Source: Heliopora coerulea (Eukaryota > Cnidaria > Anthozoa > Scleralcyonacea > Helioporidae). From it: 64,000 nucleotides of DNA. The DNA lies in assembly GCA_030142905.1 (NCBI GenBank), contig JASJOG010000044.1:1632001-1696000 (forward strand), in the 5' to 3' direction. Positions 1 to 12,233 of the stretch are shown in pieces; within the stretch, counting starts at the first letter, position 1; the number at the start of each line of letters is the position of its first letter. Below the pieces are notes generated by a model. That model was not told the DNA's origin. It saw only the letters and a program-made list of their open reading frames with translations, and ran no database searches. Position numbers and translations under genes: made by a program.

Positions 1-24
1 CATTTCTTTTGATGTCTATTTTAG

Positions 25-269
25 AACAATATGATGGCATTGCAGAAATGTTAGGTATAAAGTGGCCACAACTTGCCAGGAAGTTGGGTATTGGTGGTAA
101 AGTGGATGTCATCAGGAGTGACAACCCATATAATACTCATGAACAGGCAGTTAAAATGATTGCCACATGGAAAAGTATAAATGGAGAAAATGCAAAAAGA
201 AGTGTGATAGCTCGTAGTTTAAGGGAGATAGGCTGCCAGGAAATTGCTGAGTTTATTGAGAGAAGCTAA
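25..269 (+). CDS. Death-domain protein, C-terminal exon (partial)
   Basis: This is the last coding exon of a gene that begins left of the window. A splice acceptor (TATTTTAG) ends at base 24, and the frame then runs open for about 81 residues to a TAA at 267-269. The peptide has the spacing of a death-domain helical bundle: AEMLGIKWPQLARKLGI, then IRSDNP, an alpha-helical KMIATWK segment, and a final IARSLREIGCQEIAEFI helix. Death domains mediate homotypic assembly of apoptosis and innate-immune complexes. The parent protein cannot be named, because receptor, ankyrin, kinase or adaptor regions would all lie upstream. Its 3' end faces the 3' end of photolyase A. Confidence 0.7.
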
Positions 270-881
270 AATAATTCTATTTGAAGTGCAGAAGTTACAG
301 TAGCATTCCCACTTGTATTTTTTCCCATAAAGCTGCTCATTTTAAGCAAGTTATTGCAACCCCTATAATATTTTACACAGAATTTTTTCATGACTGGTAT
401 GTCTGCATGAAGTGCCAAAGATAAGAGTACCAAATCCATCACCAGAATTATAAAACTTAAAAACACAAACTAAGTAGTTACGTTATTGTGATTTTTTAAG
501 TATGAATGGATACCTAGTATATACAGTGTACTGTACCAGTCAAAAAAGAAAAAGCAATACTGGTAGTATGGTAGACCAAGTTGTTGGCCAGATTTTATTT
601 TATTTCTACAACTTTGGTGTACAAACTCCAACATTAAAGATTAATGAAATCAAATGGGGCCAGGCTGATCCTCACTAAAGCTGTACATCTTTTTTTTACA
701 GTGTCATAAACTTGAAAGGAAATTTTGGGCATCACCTGAGTGCAAAATTGCCTTTCCTTTTATTAAAGGTTATAATAAGTTATCAACTAAATCAAATAAC
801 ATGTTAGCCATATAAATACACAAATAGTTTGTACTCTATACTTGTGGTTTGTAAGAAATCCAAACATCTAATTGTCTCTTC
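270..881. other. Convergent 3' spacer
   Basis: This is the spacer between the 3' ends of the death-domain gene and photolyase A. It is AT-rich with no coding signal. On the minus strand, AATAAA-type polyadenylation signals appear as TTTATT at 594-599 and 759-764; either could end the photolyase A transcript. No clear signal was assigned to the plus-strand gene. Confidence 0.5.
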
Positions 882-3800
882 TTACTTGTACTTCTGTTCA
901 AAAGCAGTGACATCAAACTTTCTTTTGCATCCTTGGTAGTTCATGTAACGTATTTTTCCGAACACAGGCCTTTCAGTCCATGCTCGATCATGTATGCCAC
1001 ATATTGACCACATGCAACCTAAGCATAGGAAGGTTGTATTATTTTACAGTACTGTACATGCTGTACAATAATAGTAACCAGTTAAAACAAGGAAAGTATC
1101 AAAATGTTATTGTATTTTGTGGCCAAAGGCACTACTGTAGAAATTAATGGATAATTATCACTACCCTTCAGTGCCATGGAAATACAGCACTGACTGTATT
1201 AAAATGGATGCAAAGGATTTACAGTACTCGGTAGAAATCTAATATGAATGTTAAGGTTTAGAAACCCAGCTCAAAATTTGATGTAGAGTCATTGCATTTG
1301 CAAATTAACATTGGAGAGAACAAATGGACACGGTTCTATTGAAAAATGGTTCAGTGGCAAATACATGCAGATTTACTTTTTCAATACAGTATCCATGACT
1401 CTTCATAACTCCAAAATGCTTCTAAGCCATGGATCTTTTGAATTAAATACTGTGCACAAGAATCTGGCTGAACTAGGTCACCTGAGGATATATGAATTGC
1501 ATAGATTTTGTTTCTGGAGGCCTCTCTGATGATTGAGAAATGTAATCTTTTCTACCACGTACATGTATGTACCTACCAACAAATCCATTTGGATCGTTTC
1601 CATCCAGTTGGTATCTATCATTCAGATATATTGCAATGTCTAATGCTTCCTCTGGTGTTTTTGTCCATTCCAAGATTTTTTTAGCCCAGTACATGCGGAG
1701 GAATCCATGCATTTTGCCTTCACGGACCATCTGAAGCTAAGGAATTTGTGTCAATATGTGAAATGTGTTATTTTATAAAAACACTATCATATCCTTCATT
1801 TTATATAATGCTCACCTGTGCAGCATTCCAGAGGTTGTCGTGCGTTTTTCCAGTTTCAAATTGTTCACGGGAATAGACATATTCTCTTTTGTCTTTTGCA
1901 TGGTTTTTTAAAGTCTTCTTGGCCCATGCACTGGCACCACTGAGGGAGTCATAGTGTTTATTGTAGAAACAGAAGTTGTCAGCCAGTTCTCTTCTGATTA
2001 CAGCTTCTTCAATAAATACTTCTGCAGATTCTTTACATTTCTGTTTGTGTTTTGACACACTCAGTATAGCCCTTTGGACACTAATTTGACCTAGAAGACG
2101 TTTTAACAGTAAAGGACAGTACATTGTACCACAGTTTTTTGTTTATAGAATTCAATTATAGGATAAGGCACAATTTCAAATCTACGTCAATACTAGACAA
2201 CAAGATTCAACTTTATGATCAAGTCATCATCAAATCAATCAAGTGTATACACTATCACATTCAGTAGGATTTTGAATGATTTGACAGTACATTGGAGTGA
2301 AGGACACTGAACATCAACTCTTAGGTATTTCTTGTTCTTCAGGATAGCTTTTGCTACACAGTGTTTAGAGGTTTAAATCTCAGCATAGGCCAACTCCCTC
2401 AACATGGTATTTTGTTGTAATGAACTCAATGATACATCATCCTTACAACTACAAAGAAATTGCACAAACTGTCATCTCTATAATGCAGTATCAGAAGAAC
2501 TTGCTTGTAATATGAAAATAAATAGAGGGAAATGCAATTCCTGTACCCATGCATTTGCCTGCAGTGATTTGGAAATGTATTTTGAGTCATAATTTACCTG
2601 AATGAAACCATGGTGATAGATTGCTTAGTCCACTTTTAGTTGGATCATTTCTTTGGGTTGCAAAGTTTTTCAGGTGGCTGTCACAAAATAACTTCAGCTT
2701 CTTGAGTCCTGCCTCAGTTCCAGGTTCTGCCCATGATATTTCTGGTACACTGTCATCAACTTTGATAAATTTGTAAACACCATCCCAGTTTACATGCTGC
2801 TTTTAATTGAAATTTTATAGAATAAATGGCAAGCTAGACAACATGCTATTCTGAAAGACTGAAATTTCAAAATGTCTGTAGTAAAACTAGATAAATGAAA
2901 ACTAATAAGATGTAACCAGTAGATGTCCATACTTGTATGTGGATTGGTTAACTTCATGGAAGCTTGTTTAAATTAACCCATTAAGGGGCAGACACCCTAC
3001 TTTGCCTAATGCTAAAGGGCACGTTAGCCCCTTAATAGGTTGATAATACTCAAACAATTTCTTACAATTAATGACTTGAATGGTGTACCTAAAACAGAGA
3101 AAGTGGTTCAATGGCATGTACCTTTTTTTCCTTCTCAGCAAATGGGTGCTTAATGCAAAGTGGAAACTCAGTTAAGAATGTTTGCAATTGTTTTGTAATT
3201 TTAGGCCTGATTGTTCTAGCAGCATATTCCAACTTTGGTGAAGCTTCCCAGCAAGGGACAATGTTGTGAGCATCAACCTGGAATAAAACGATTGAAATTT
3301 GTTTCTGATAGTTATTTCTTACAGGTATTTAGTCCTAATTTAACAGTACAGAAATGACTTTAAGTACTTTATATGACCATACAGCATAGTGTTGTCTGGT
3401 CTTTCAAAAAAATGCAAGAGGTTGGAGGTCTCAGATTACTGTTGTAATGTCATGATAATTACATGTATAACATACATTATTGCAAACTATGAAAATGTTA
3501 TGAAGCATAATTATTATTTTACCTCATACAGAGGCACATCATTTGGTAATGTTTTAAGTACTACTTCCAGCCAATTTCTGGCCTCTCTTAAAGGGGAAAA
3601 GTCCACTATGACACCACCAATATTATGAGATTTGAGAAAACTGGGAACTGTTTTCCTGGGATCTCCAAGTAACATGTGAAATGAAATGTCAAGTGCTTGA
3701 AGCTCCTAATAAAGAGAAAAGAGTTACTTTATTCAAAACTGTAAATTAGCCCATTAGGGGGCAAGGGTACACTTTAGTATTTTACTCTGGCTAACAACAG

Positions 3801-5583
3801 ACAATAATTAAGTATCAATAATTTAATGCTTTCCATTAGTGCTCACTATTCACTGTATTTTTTATTCACCTTTTCAAGTTTTTGTAACCCTTTTAGCATG
3901 AATCCATATTGTCTGATTGTTGCAAATCTGAACTTGGCTGGTAAGGCAAAACAGACATGTAGTGGCATACCATGTTCAATTGCCATTTTTTGAGCATAAA
4001 TTATTGCCCAGTTATCTAGAAGTATTTGAAAGAATTACAATTATTGCAGCAAAATTGTGTTATAGTAATTTGTAATAAGCAAACTTTTGAACTCTTTCCT
4101 GTCTAGAGCTGTTATTTTGAACAGTGAAATTATCTTATATTAGCTGGACAAACAATCCTATTAAGATCTACTTCAACCAAATGGAGTAGATCACTGCACA
4201 TTATACATTACAAGAAATTCAACATACATTATCAAGAAACTGTTAAAAAAAAAAAAAGAACCAGGTACAAAAAAACAGTGCCTTAAAGAAATAAGTTGTC
4301 ACGATTCATTTCAATTGGTTTTCCAACTGATGTTTTACAACCTTTTACCCTTCAGCCCATCTACATTTACCTACACCTATGGTGAGAGCATAAAGTTTGG
4401 ATAACTTTGGAGTCTTGTAACAAAATATCCTGTACCAGGGCTAACTACTGGCCTACATCTACATGCCATATCGAGTCTGGGTCCAGTTGTTCAAAAGGCA
4501 ATTAACTTAATTATGGATTAGCAAACATTTTGCAAACACCTTTTTAATCATGCTGCTGAGAAAAGTTGAAATTTTTTTACAGATTTCAGCTGTGTACAAG
4601 AAGGTTTTAAGCTGTGAAACCTGAACTAGATTGTTCAACCAAAATATATGAAACCAAAACAATCCCTCATTAGTGCTATTAGTACTTTGAACAAATGGCT
4701 ATCTCAATGACAACAAAGTTGAATAGGTAGGCTTGATTTTCCAAAGCGAAGTCCATGATAGTAGGGAATTATGTATATTCAAGTCTTGGGGAGGATCAAC
4801 TAATCCCCCAGCTGTAAGCCTGGACGTGTACTGTTGGTTATACATTTGCACATTCAACATTTCTGCACAGTAGGTAATAGCATGGTTTTGAGTGCAATTT
4901 GGAAAAAAATATGCACAAGTGCATTTTTCAAAGTCTATCAGAATAGCACAAGTCTGCCGGGTGAGTGCTGTTTAAAGTTTTTGAACATGAAAAAGTTAAT
5001 TCAGTGCAAATTACTCTATCACCTTTTCTGGCGATATATTTCCTTGAAATTGCACTGCTTGCAGCTGATCAGAATGTGGAAATTTTTTCATGAATATTAT
5101 TAATTAGTACAGTAACTGTCTTAGTCTGGTTTTATGAAACTCTATTACATGTACATGGTTTTAATCAGTGATTGAGAGATTAAAATATAGTGAAATTCTT
5201 AAATTAACTAACCAGCATTTCATTTGAAATACAGGGTCAATTCACGAGAACGATCCACATTCCGCGATTGGGGGATCATATTGTAACGAACTGGGATACA
5301 TGAATGCAGTTGCAATAATTTCTGCCGTGCACAACCCCAGAAAGTCTATACCTTTTACCCTTTGATCTCTCCACATCCAGTAAACAATCCCTTGGTATTT
5401 TGAAGAAATGTGTTTTTGTGTGGTTAAAATTCGCAATCTTTTCTCGTTGAACGTGAAACTGTCACTAGTGGTGTCGGCTCTCCGTTTTCTTTTCTTGGAC
5501 TGTGAGGGTTTGCAGGCTGTATCATCGCCGCCAAATGTCCCAGCTAAAGTTTTCCTCTTCTTTGACATTCGTTGAGTAGACAT
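882..5583 (-). CDS. Class II CPD photolyase, copy A
   Basis: Deoxyribodipyrimidine photolyase: an FAD enzyme that uses light to split cyclobutane pyrimidine dimers in DNA. Exons, 5' to 3' on the minus strand: 5583-5352, 4015-3870, 3705-3523, 3277-3122, 2799-2598, 2090-1816, 1736-1577, 1018-882. The total is 1491 nt (496 aa) and all phases join. Class II hallmarks in order: a basic, Ser/Lys-rich N-terminus of about 50 residues with NLS-like [15 protein letters not shown] joined to DNWAIIYAQ; the photolyase fold with [45 protein letters not shown] joined to QISVQRA; then [41 protein letters not shown] and FGKIRYMNY. The start was chosen because MSTQ aligns with MSTK of copy B; an in-frame upstream ATG at 5685 would add 34 residues. 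Oddity: the C-terminal motif reads HDRAW where copy B has HDQGW. No frameshift or stop was seen, so it is probably functional. Confidence 0.93.
2975..3042. repeat. Palindromic repeat PR, short copy
   Basis: This copy has the family ends AACCCATTAAGGGG and CCCCTTAATAGGTT in inverted orientation, with a reduced centre. It lies in a photolyase A intron. A second partial copy, with a TTTTACTCTGGCTAA core, is at 3749-3810. Confidence 0.65.
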
Positions 5584-6786
5584 GTCGGAATGTGCAACGG
5601 TCGCGATGACTCCAAGTACAAGAAAGCTGATCAACTTGGTCAACGCCTGGTGGATCAATTGAAGTATACGACCCCCCTGTATCAATTATTTCGTACACTT
5701 CAATAACAAATTTGAAATTATAACAATGAAAGGTTGGATTTACCTTATAACAATGAAAGGTTGGGTTTACCTTATAACAATGAAAGGTTGGGTTTACCGT
5801 TAGCTGTGCCGTTAGTGTTTGGGTTATGGTTTCATTGATCCCAGATGGTCGTCTGGCGCACGGGGTGACCTGATCTGGAATACTTCTGGCTCAGTAAAAC
5901 GCTGTCGAAGTTGCCCGTGAAGTTGCTGATTGTGAACTTTATCGTGTCGAAAATTTGCGATCTCGAGATAATTTTCGTTCCCGACAATTCGTTTTAAGAG
6001 AACAGCACTTTACGGTTTTTTATTACCGAAATTTCGATCTCAATACGCATTAAATATTTTGTCCATGAAAAACTATGCATAACAGGTACTTTCTTATTGT
6101 TCCTCATTCGTTCTTTTTGAATTACATATTTTTGAGAATGGTCATGTTATTCTGAAAGTTAAACCTTTAATGCACAGTGTCTAATACATTGGACACCTGA
6201 GAACAAAAGAACCAGCAAGAGAGAACAAAGAACAAAAATACTGATAGTAGCTTCAAAAGTGCACGTTGTATTTAAGGGTTATGAGACAACAAAGGAAGAA
6301 AAAAACAGATGAACTGCTAAAAAATCCTGAGGGACGAGGAAATTTCATTTTTACAGGACATGATGATCGGCCGATTTCGAAGCTTGTGTAGCGTCAAGGT
6401 GCAATTCAAATTTTCAGTTCAATCTTTCCCTCCTTGACATTTCCCCAGCTGAACTAAATTACCTGGTGTTTGGTAGAATAAAACAAAGGACCTATTATTA
6501 TTATTATACGAGGGTTCAAATAAAATCAACAGCACATCACCAGTCACTTTCAGTGTAAGTTTTATTTTTGAACTGCAGTACATACATGTATTGGACTTTG
6601 AAGAAAGTCTGTTGCGTTTGCTAATTAACATGTATCCTTCCCCCAAAAAAATTTAATACAAAGCAATGGAATTGGTGACTGAAAATCAGCACATTAGCTC
6701 ATTTCTGCCAATAACGTACAAGTTTATGTCAACAAATTTTGGATGGGTTCTAAAATGAAACCATTGCAAGTTAAATTTTAATCTTC
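5584..6786. other. Spacer between the photolyase copies
   Basis: This is the upstream region of copy A and the downstream region of copy B. It holds a threefold 27-bp repeat (5718-5798) and a short ATT microsatellite near 6495. No TTACGTAA or CACGTG was found here. No gene is supported. Confidence 0.5.
5718..5798. repeat. Three tandem 27-bp units upstream of photolyase A
   Basis: The three head-to-tail copies, at 5718-5744, 5745-5771 and 5772-5798, are identical except for one A/G change in the first. Each contains AACAATG, which fits the SOX HMG-box consensus. The array ends 135 bp upstream of the chosen start codon, so it is placed to act as promoter or 5' UTR sequence. Confidence 0.9.
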
Positions 6787-9700
6787 TTACTTGTACCTAT
6801 CTATGAAAGCAGCAACATCAAATTTTTTTTTACAACCTGCATAGTTCATGTAGCGTATTTTCCCAAAAATAGGTCGCTCAGCCCAACCTTGATCATGTAC
6901 ACCACAAACAGACCACATGCAACCTAAAACAAAAATATATTGCAGCAAATTCATCAAACTACATGTTGTTATGAGTTAAATTAATGTTTTGAAACTCACG
7001 GATTTTTTAATGTAAAACAGTAAAATTATAGTTTTTTTATACTAAAAGCATTTTTTCCACATTATGTTCACATTTCTTTAAAACTTTCAATGTGGTAATA
7101 TGGTTTATAGCTGTATAGTTATTTTGTTGCACTATATCTACTGTTGTATACTGTAATAATTAACACAACAATAATTGGCTGTAATTAATATACTGGTACT
7201 GTGAATGACATTCTTACTGTACATACCAACAAATCCATTTGGGTCATTTCCATCCAACTGATATTTATCATTTAGGTATATTGCTGTATCTAAAGCATCC
7301 TCAGGTGTCTTGCTCCACTCTAAGATTTTTTTTGCCCAGTACATACGGAGAAATCCATGCATTTTCCCTTCTCGAACTACCTGAAACTAAGGCATTGTTT
7401 GTGTCAGCAATACCAACCATGTGAAAACTATTATTAACAATTCTATTATGTTAGAATAAAGTGGAAACATTCTCGAGTCCTCGTCTTACAGTATACATGA
7501 CCCTATCCTGCCCTGAAGGTAACCCCCACCTGTGCAGCATTCCAAAGGTTGTCATGTGTTTTTCCAGTTTCAAATTGTTCACGGGAATAAACATATTCTC
7601 TTTTGTCTTTTGCATGGTCTTTTAAAGTCTTCTTGGCCCACTCACTGGCACCACTTAGAGTGTCATAGTGTTCATTGTAGAAGCAGAAGTTGTCTGCCAG
7701 TTCTCTTCTGATTACAGCTTCTTCAATAAATGCTTCAACAGATTCTTTATATTTTCCTTTGTAAGGTGACACACTCAGTATGGCTCTTTGGACACTGATT
7801 TGACCTACAGGAGATACCATAATATGATTATTACAGGTAGGTGTTAACCTATATTCCTAAATATGTTTCAATGAAAATAACACAGGCATGGGACTAAAAT
7901 TTTGAAAATGAGGGGGACAGTTGACCTGTGTGCATAATAACTAAATCAAAAGAGAGGTCACTAACAGTGAAGCTAAGCAAATATAAAATTATGTACATTA
8001 TAATTTATTTTGATATCAACCAAAACATATCCATAACATTGTTAATTTCTGTTGCAATTTATAATCATGCTCAACATAACCACATCCTTGACCACTAATC
8101 CTTGCATTTTTATGTAGTAACCATTGCATTGGAGGATCCATATGGCTTGATACTGAATATGATAGATCATTTTAAATTTGCACATTGTGACTTCTTGCTA
8201 CGCTGAGGTAATGTGAAATTTGCATTGCATGACTGATTGCTATGCTTAGCTTTGCCACTGGGAGAAGTACTGTACTACAGTGGAAAAATTAGAATCATTT
8301 GTCATGCTTGGGTTTGGGGAGTATTTCATATCACAAACCTGAATGAAACCATGGTGATAGGTTGCTTAGTGCACTTTTAGTGGGATCATTTCTTTGGGCT
8401 GCAAAGTTCTTCAAGTGACTTTGACAAAACAACTTCAGCTTCTGGAGACCTGCTTCTGTCCCTGGTTCTGCCCATGATACCTCTTCTACAGTCTGATCAA
8501 CTTTGATAAGTTCATAAACTTCCTTCCAGTTCACATCCTCCTTGAAATTATTCATTTTTAAAAAAAGATAAACCGGTAAGCCAGAGTCAGTGATGTCCAA
8601 TGCAAGGAGTGACTTACTGTACTGTAAATATGACTTTACATACATATAATGTACCTTTTTTTCTTTCTCAGCATGAGGATGCTTAATACAAGGTGGAAAC
8701 TCAGTCAAAAATGTTGACAGTTGCTTTGTAATTTTGGGCCGGATTGTTCTAGCTGCAGTTTCCAACTTTGTTGATGCCTCCCAGCAAGGTACAATGTTAT
8801 GAGCATCAACCTAAAAATAAAGAAAACAGAGTAGCTTTAATGAATTACTTCCAGTACCATGCTAATCTTATAATAATTATTGAGTCAATATGTAAAATGG
8901 TTTCCCTAAGCTTGTCTACATTTTCTCTATATAGATCATATGCTTTGGCAGGAATAAGTGGGAATGAGTTGGAATAATTTAATAAATAATGTATTTCTTC
9001 AATCACTGGGAAACATGAAGATTACATACATGTATGTTACAGCAAATATAGAATGCAAGTAAGGCAATAGAAGCTTGTAACCTAAAGGTACCTGAAACAG
9101 TGGTACATCTTTTGGCAATGTTTTCAGCACCTCTTCAAGCCAATTTCTTGCCTCCCGCAATGGAGAAAAATCCACTATGAGACCACCAATATGATGTGAT
9201 TTGAGAAATGTACGAATTGTTTTGCTAGGCTCTCCAAGAAACAAGTGAAAAGAAATGTCAAGGGCCTGAAGCTCCTAGAATTGAAAAAAGAGTTAATCAA
9301 TGCAGTAAGATATTAACTTAAGTTATAGTGTAGAAGCAGAGGGAACTACAGTAATGCAGTACTGTAAAGATGTCTAGTTTGACAGATGGATCATATTATT
9401 TTACATTGCATGAGCTTAGATTTTAAACAGTGAATACTATGTTCATCAAGGAACACCTGTATTTTAACACCATATAAAATACAATTCAAATTGAGCTTTT
9501 ATCAGAATGATAAACAAAAAAAGGACACTGACAAACATGTGAATGAAAGACCAACAAACAAAAATAAAACACTGTTAGAAAAGAGGAAACAAAACCAAGA
9601 TTATGAACCATATAAACTGTAATAAAAATGCTCACAAACATTTTTACTGAACTGCATAAAAGCATTAATTTTTCAATCACCTTTTCAAGTTTTTCCAATC

Positions 9701-11909
9701 CTTTTAGCATGAATCCATACTGTCTGATTGTTGCAAATCTGAATGCAGCTGGTAGGGTGAAGCAGACATGAAGTGGCATACCATGTTCAATTGCCAATTT
9801 TTGTGCATAAATCATTGCCCAGTTATCTGTTGATTTTTAAAGACATTATTTGAGAAATCAGAAAGGCATACACTGTACACAGTCTGCTGTAATACTGTAA
9901 GTTCATTTTAAAATAATTTTATTTATGCAGAATACAGTAAAGCAGCAAGATCACTGAAAGTTTTCACACTGGGAAAAGAAACAAAAGCTGTACCAACCCA
10001 TTACAGGGCAAGGGCAATTTCTACAATTTTATTCTGGCTGATGCCAGACAATTTTACTTGTCAAGGGGAAGAGCCATGCCCCTTAATGAGTTAAAGAGAG
10101 AAAAGGCTAATATGTTTTGTGGAATTTGATGATAATTCTCTCTTTGAACTCAAACCCAAATATTCCTAAAGGTCAGTACTCAGGTGTTCACTGTAGTGTA
10201 TACTGTTGGCTTGATGGAAGAATTTTCATTGTAGCTTTCAAATTAATAATTATCAAATGCTTACAGGGATATACAAAATAATAAAGTAAATGGTTTGAAC
10301 CCAGGAGAATCAGTAAATGTTAGTGATAGTAGATTGTCCAGGTTATCATAGTCATGAGAAAGACTGTTGATATACAAAATACTTTTGTCATTGAATTTCC
10401 TGCCAGCAAGAAACACAGCACTATCCAGATGCTGAAGGAGAGCTAGTGTAGATTGCACTGGATGCCAAACATTACTATCCACCCTGGTGTCACAGGGATG
10501 AATTGCTCCCTTAATCACTTATTCAATGTTAAATGCAGTTGTATTTGCAGTTGAAGTGAAGTGAAGTGTCTGTATTTATACTGAATAACCCTTTCAGCTA
10601 GCTACTGTAAGGTCCAGTAAGAGCCATACTTTGTGGGTCCAGGGTTATTACAGGAGGAAACCAGAGTACCCAGAGAAAACCTGCTATGCATGGTAGAGTC
10701 TAGACAACTCTTGTCATGTGTGACCTAAGTAAACTTAATTAGATAACTGTATACGATCAGAATTGAACCATAGTCACAGAGGTGAGAGACATGTCCATGA
10801 CCGTTATGCCACCAACACAGTCAACACTCCTAGTATTCCTAGTAATAATTAAAGTAAATATCCAAATACAGACTGATGCTTATCTTGTCCCAAACACCAT
10901 CCCTAAACCTAACACTTACCCTGATCCTAAGTCAAATAATTATTCATACCCTAAACATTATTGGTCATATGGGTCATAATATTAAATTAATGGACCACAA
11001 TAAATGGGTCACTCAACTTATATGTACAGTCATTTCATGCGTGGCCCACCAAGGAATGGCCCTGGTTCCCAAGCAATGGTATGAGTAAATATTTCGGTTG
11101 CGATTGAACACTGTCTTTGATTTTCCCTGACCAAAGAATGCAAATCGCAAATAAGTTTCATTTTGTCTTTTGAGTTCGTAAACATGAGCAAAGTTTACAA
11201 ATTGCAAGATTCTTGTAAATTTGGGAGGCTTATGGAACCCTGGAATATCACAAAAACATCCTCTCAGCTCTGGCAAATATGCCATAGTTATTTTCTTAGT
11301 CTGTGGCATTGACTCCTGAAGACTTTATGCAACCATGAGTTGCTTAGTTCAGGTAGCACACCACCTTACAACAGCAATGATACTGGTAAACCTGGACTTG
11401 CTATAGCGGATCTCGTAGAACACCCTGCATACACTACCATAGAGGTTTCACCATTGAAGCTATGGTTTTAATTTGTATAGAACGTAAGGGTTGGTTGTAA
11501 ACTGCAGAGCACCATTTTTAGCAAACAAGCAATGGAAATTCACTTTGGACTATGCATTTCTGCAATAACGGTGATTACATGTCCAATCACCACATGTATT
11601 TTTGACAGCATCATCTCTGCACGTAGTTGGAATTCCAACCTGTGGAAATCATACACGTACGAAATAGAAATCTGCAGCCTAAAACATACCTTGTACCCTT
11701 TGATCTCTCCACATCCAGTAAACTATTCTTTTGTATTTTGGTGAAATCTCTTTTTGAGTGGTCAAAATGCGCATCCTTTTCTCATCAAAGGTAGGATGGC
11801 TTGCAGTGGCGTCGCGATTTGATTTCGTTTTCTTCGGCGATGAGGCGTCGCTGGCAGCATCAGGTTTGCCAGAAGTCTTTCTCTTGTTCGACACAGCTTT
11901 AGTAGACAT
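6787..11909 (-). CDS. Class II CPD photolyase, copy B
   Basis: This is the tandem paralogue of copy A, with the same light-driven repair of cyclobutane pyrimidine dimers. Exons: 11909-11690, 9826-9681, 9274-9092, 8810-8655, 8540-8339, 7804-7530, 7386-7227, 6923-6787. The total is 1479 nt (492 aa). All exons but the first match copy A in length and phase. Motifs: [92 protein letters not shown] and [12 protein letters not shown]. The HDQGW motif is intact. The basic N-terminus (about residues 1-45) contains SPKKTKS. An upstream in-frame ATG at 11966 would add 19 residues (MSRDLRVLTRWSIPAATIV), resembling a mitochondrial presequence. The start codon lies 418 bp from that of the divergent USP37 gene. 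Confidence 0.94.
9995..10094. repeat. Palindromic repeat PR, full copy
   Basis: A full-length copy of about 100 bp in photolyase B intron 1. It has end arms near AACCCATTACAGGGC and GCCCCTTAATGAGTT, around the core TCTGGCTGATGCCAGA. Confidence 0.75.
10285..10375. repeat. Dispersed repeat shared with 32313-32395
   Basis: The segment starting GGTTTGAACCCAGGAGAA and ending GAGAAAGACTGTTG recurs at 32313-32395 with substitutions, in the same orientation. It is probably a retrotransposon remnant; the family was not identified. Confidence 0.6.
10550..10820 (-). mobile_element. tRNA-derived SINE, degraded copy
   Basis: On the minus strand this matches the SINE at 20403-20690 over most of its length. 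Shared blocks include CAGGAGGAAACCAGA-like, GAGAAAACCTGC and GTCACAGAGG sequences, read from the plus strand here and from the minus strand there. The putative pol III B-box is decayed. It lies in photolyase B intron 1. Confidence 0.7.
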
Positions 11910-12046
11910 GACGATGGTAGCTGCAGGAATACTCCACCTAGTAAGAACGCGAAGATCTCGACTCAAGGGAATGATTTTAGTCTTTGGAGATAAGACAACG
12001 TGCAGACTTGCCAGACTGGACGATCAATCGATTACACGATGCAACC

Positions 12047-12052
12047 CACGTG
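12047..12052. promoter_or_regulatory. E-box CACGTG
   Basis: A perfect palindromic CACGTG, 138 bp upstream of the photolyase B start codon. It is the usual site for CLOCK/BMAL-type and other bHLH factors. It lies 61 bp from the D-box. Confidence 0.6.
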
Positions 12053-12112
12053 AACAGTAAACGTGAGCTCAATCCGTTGTTCTTCTGTGCTTTATTGTTG
12101 TAATTCGGCTCG

Positions 12113-12120
12113 TTACGTAA
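12113..12120. promoter_or_regulatory. D-box TTACGTAA (PAR-bZIP site)
   Basis: A perfect PAR-bZIP palindrome inside a 12-bp palindrome CGTTACGTAACG (12111-12122), 204 bp upstream of photolyase B. In zebrafish such D-boxes give light and UV induction of clock and DNA-repair genes. Function here is inferred from position and sequence only. Confidence 0.6.
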
Positions 12121-12184
12121 CGACATGATTTAAGACTGTTGTTTAGGACGCCTGCACGATAACGTAAACAATGTGTTTTTCCTT

Positions 12185-12233
12185 GGGGTGGGGTGAGGTG
12201 GGGCGAGGTGGGGTGAGGTGGGGTGAGGTGTGG
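12185..12233 (+). repeat. G-rich 10-bp tandem repeat
   Basis: About five copies of GGGGTGAGGT-like units, about 95-140 bp upstream of the USP37 ATG. The runs of three or four G on the plus strand could form a G-quadruplex. Confidence 0.75.
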
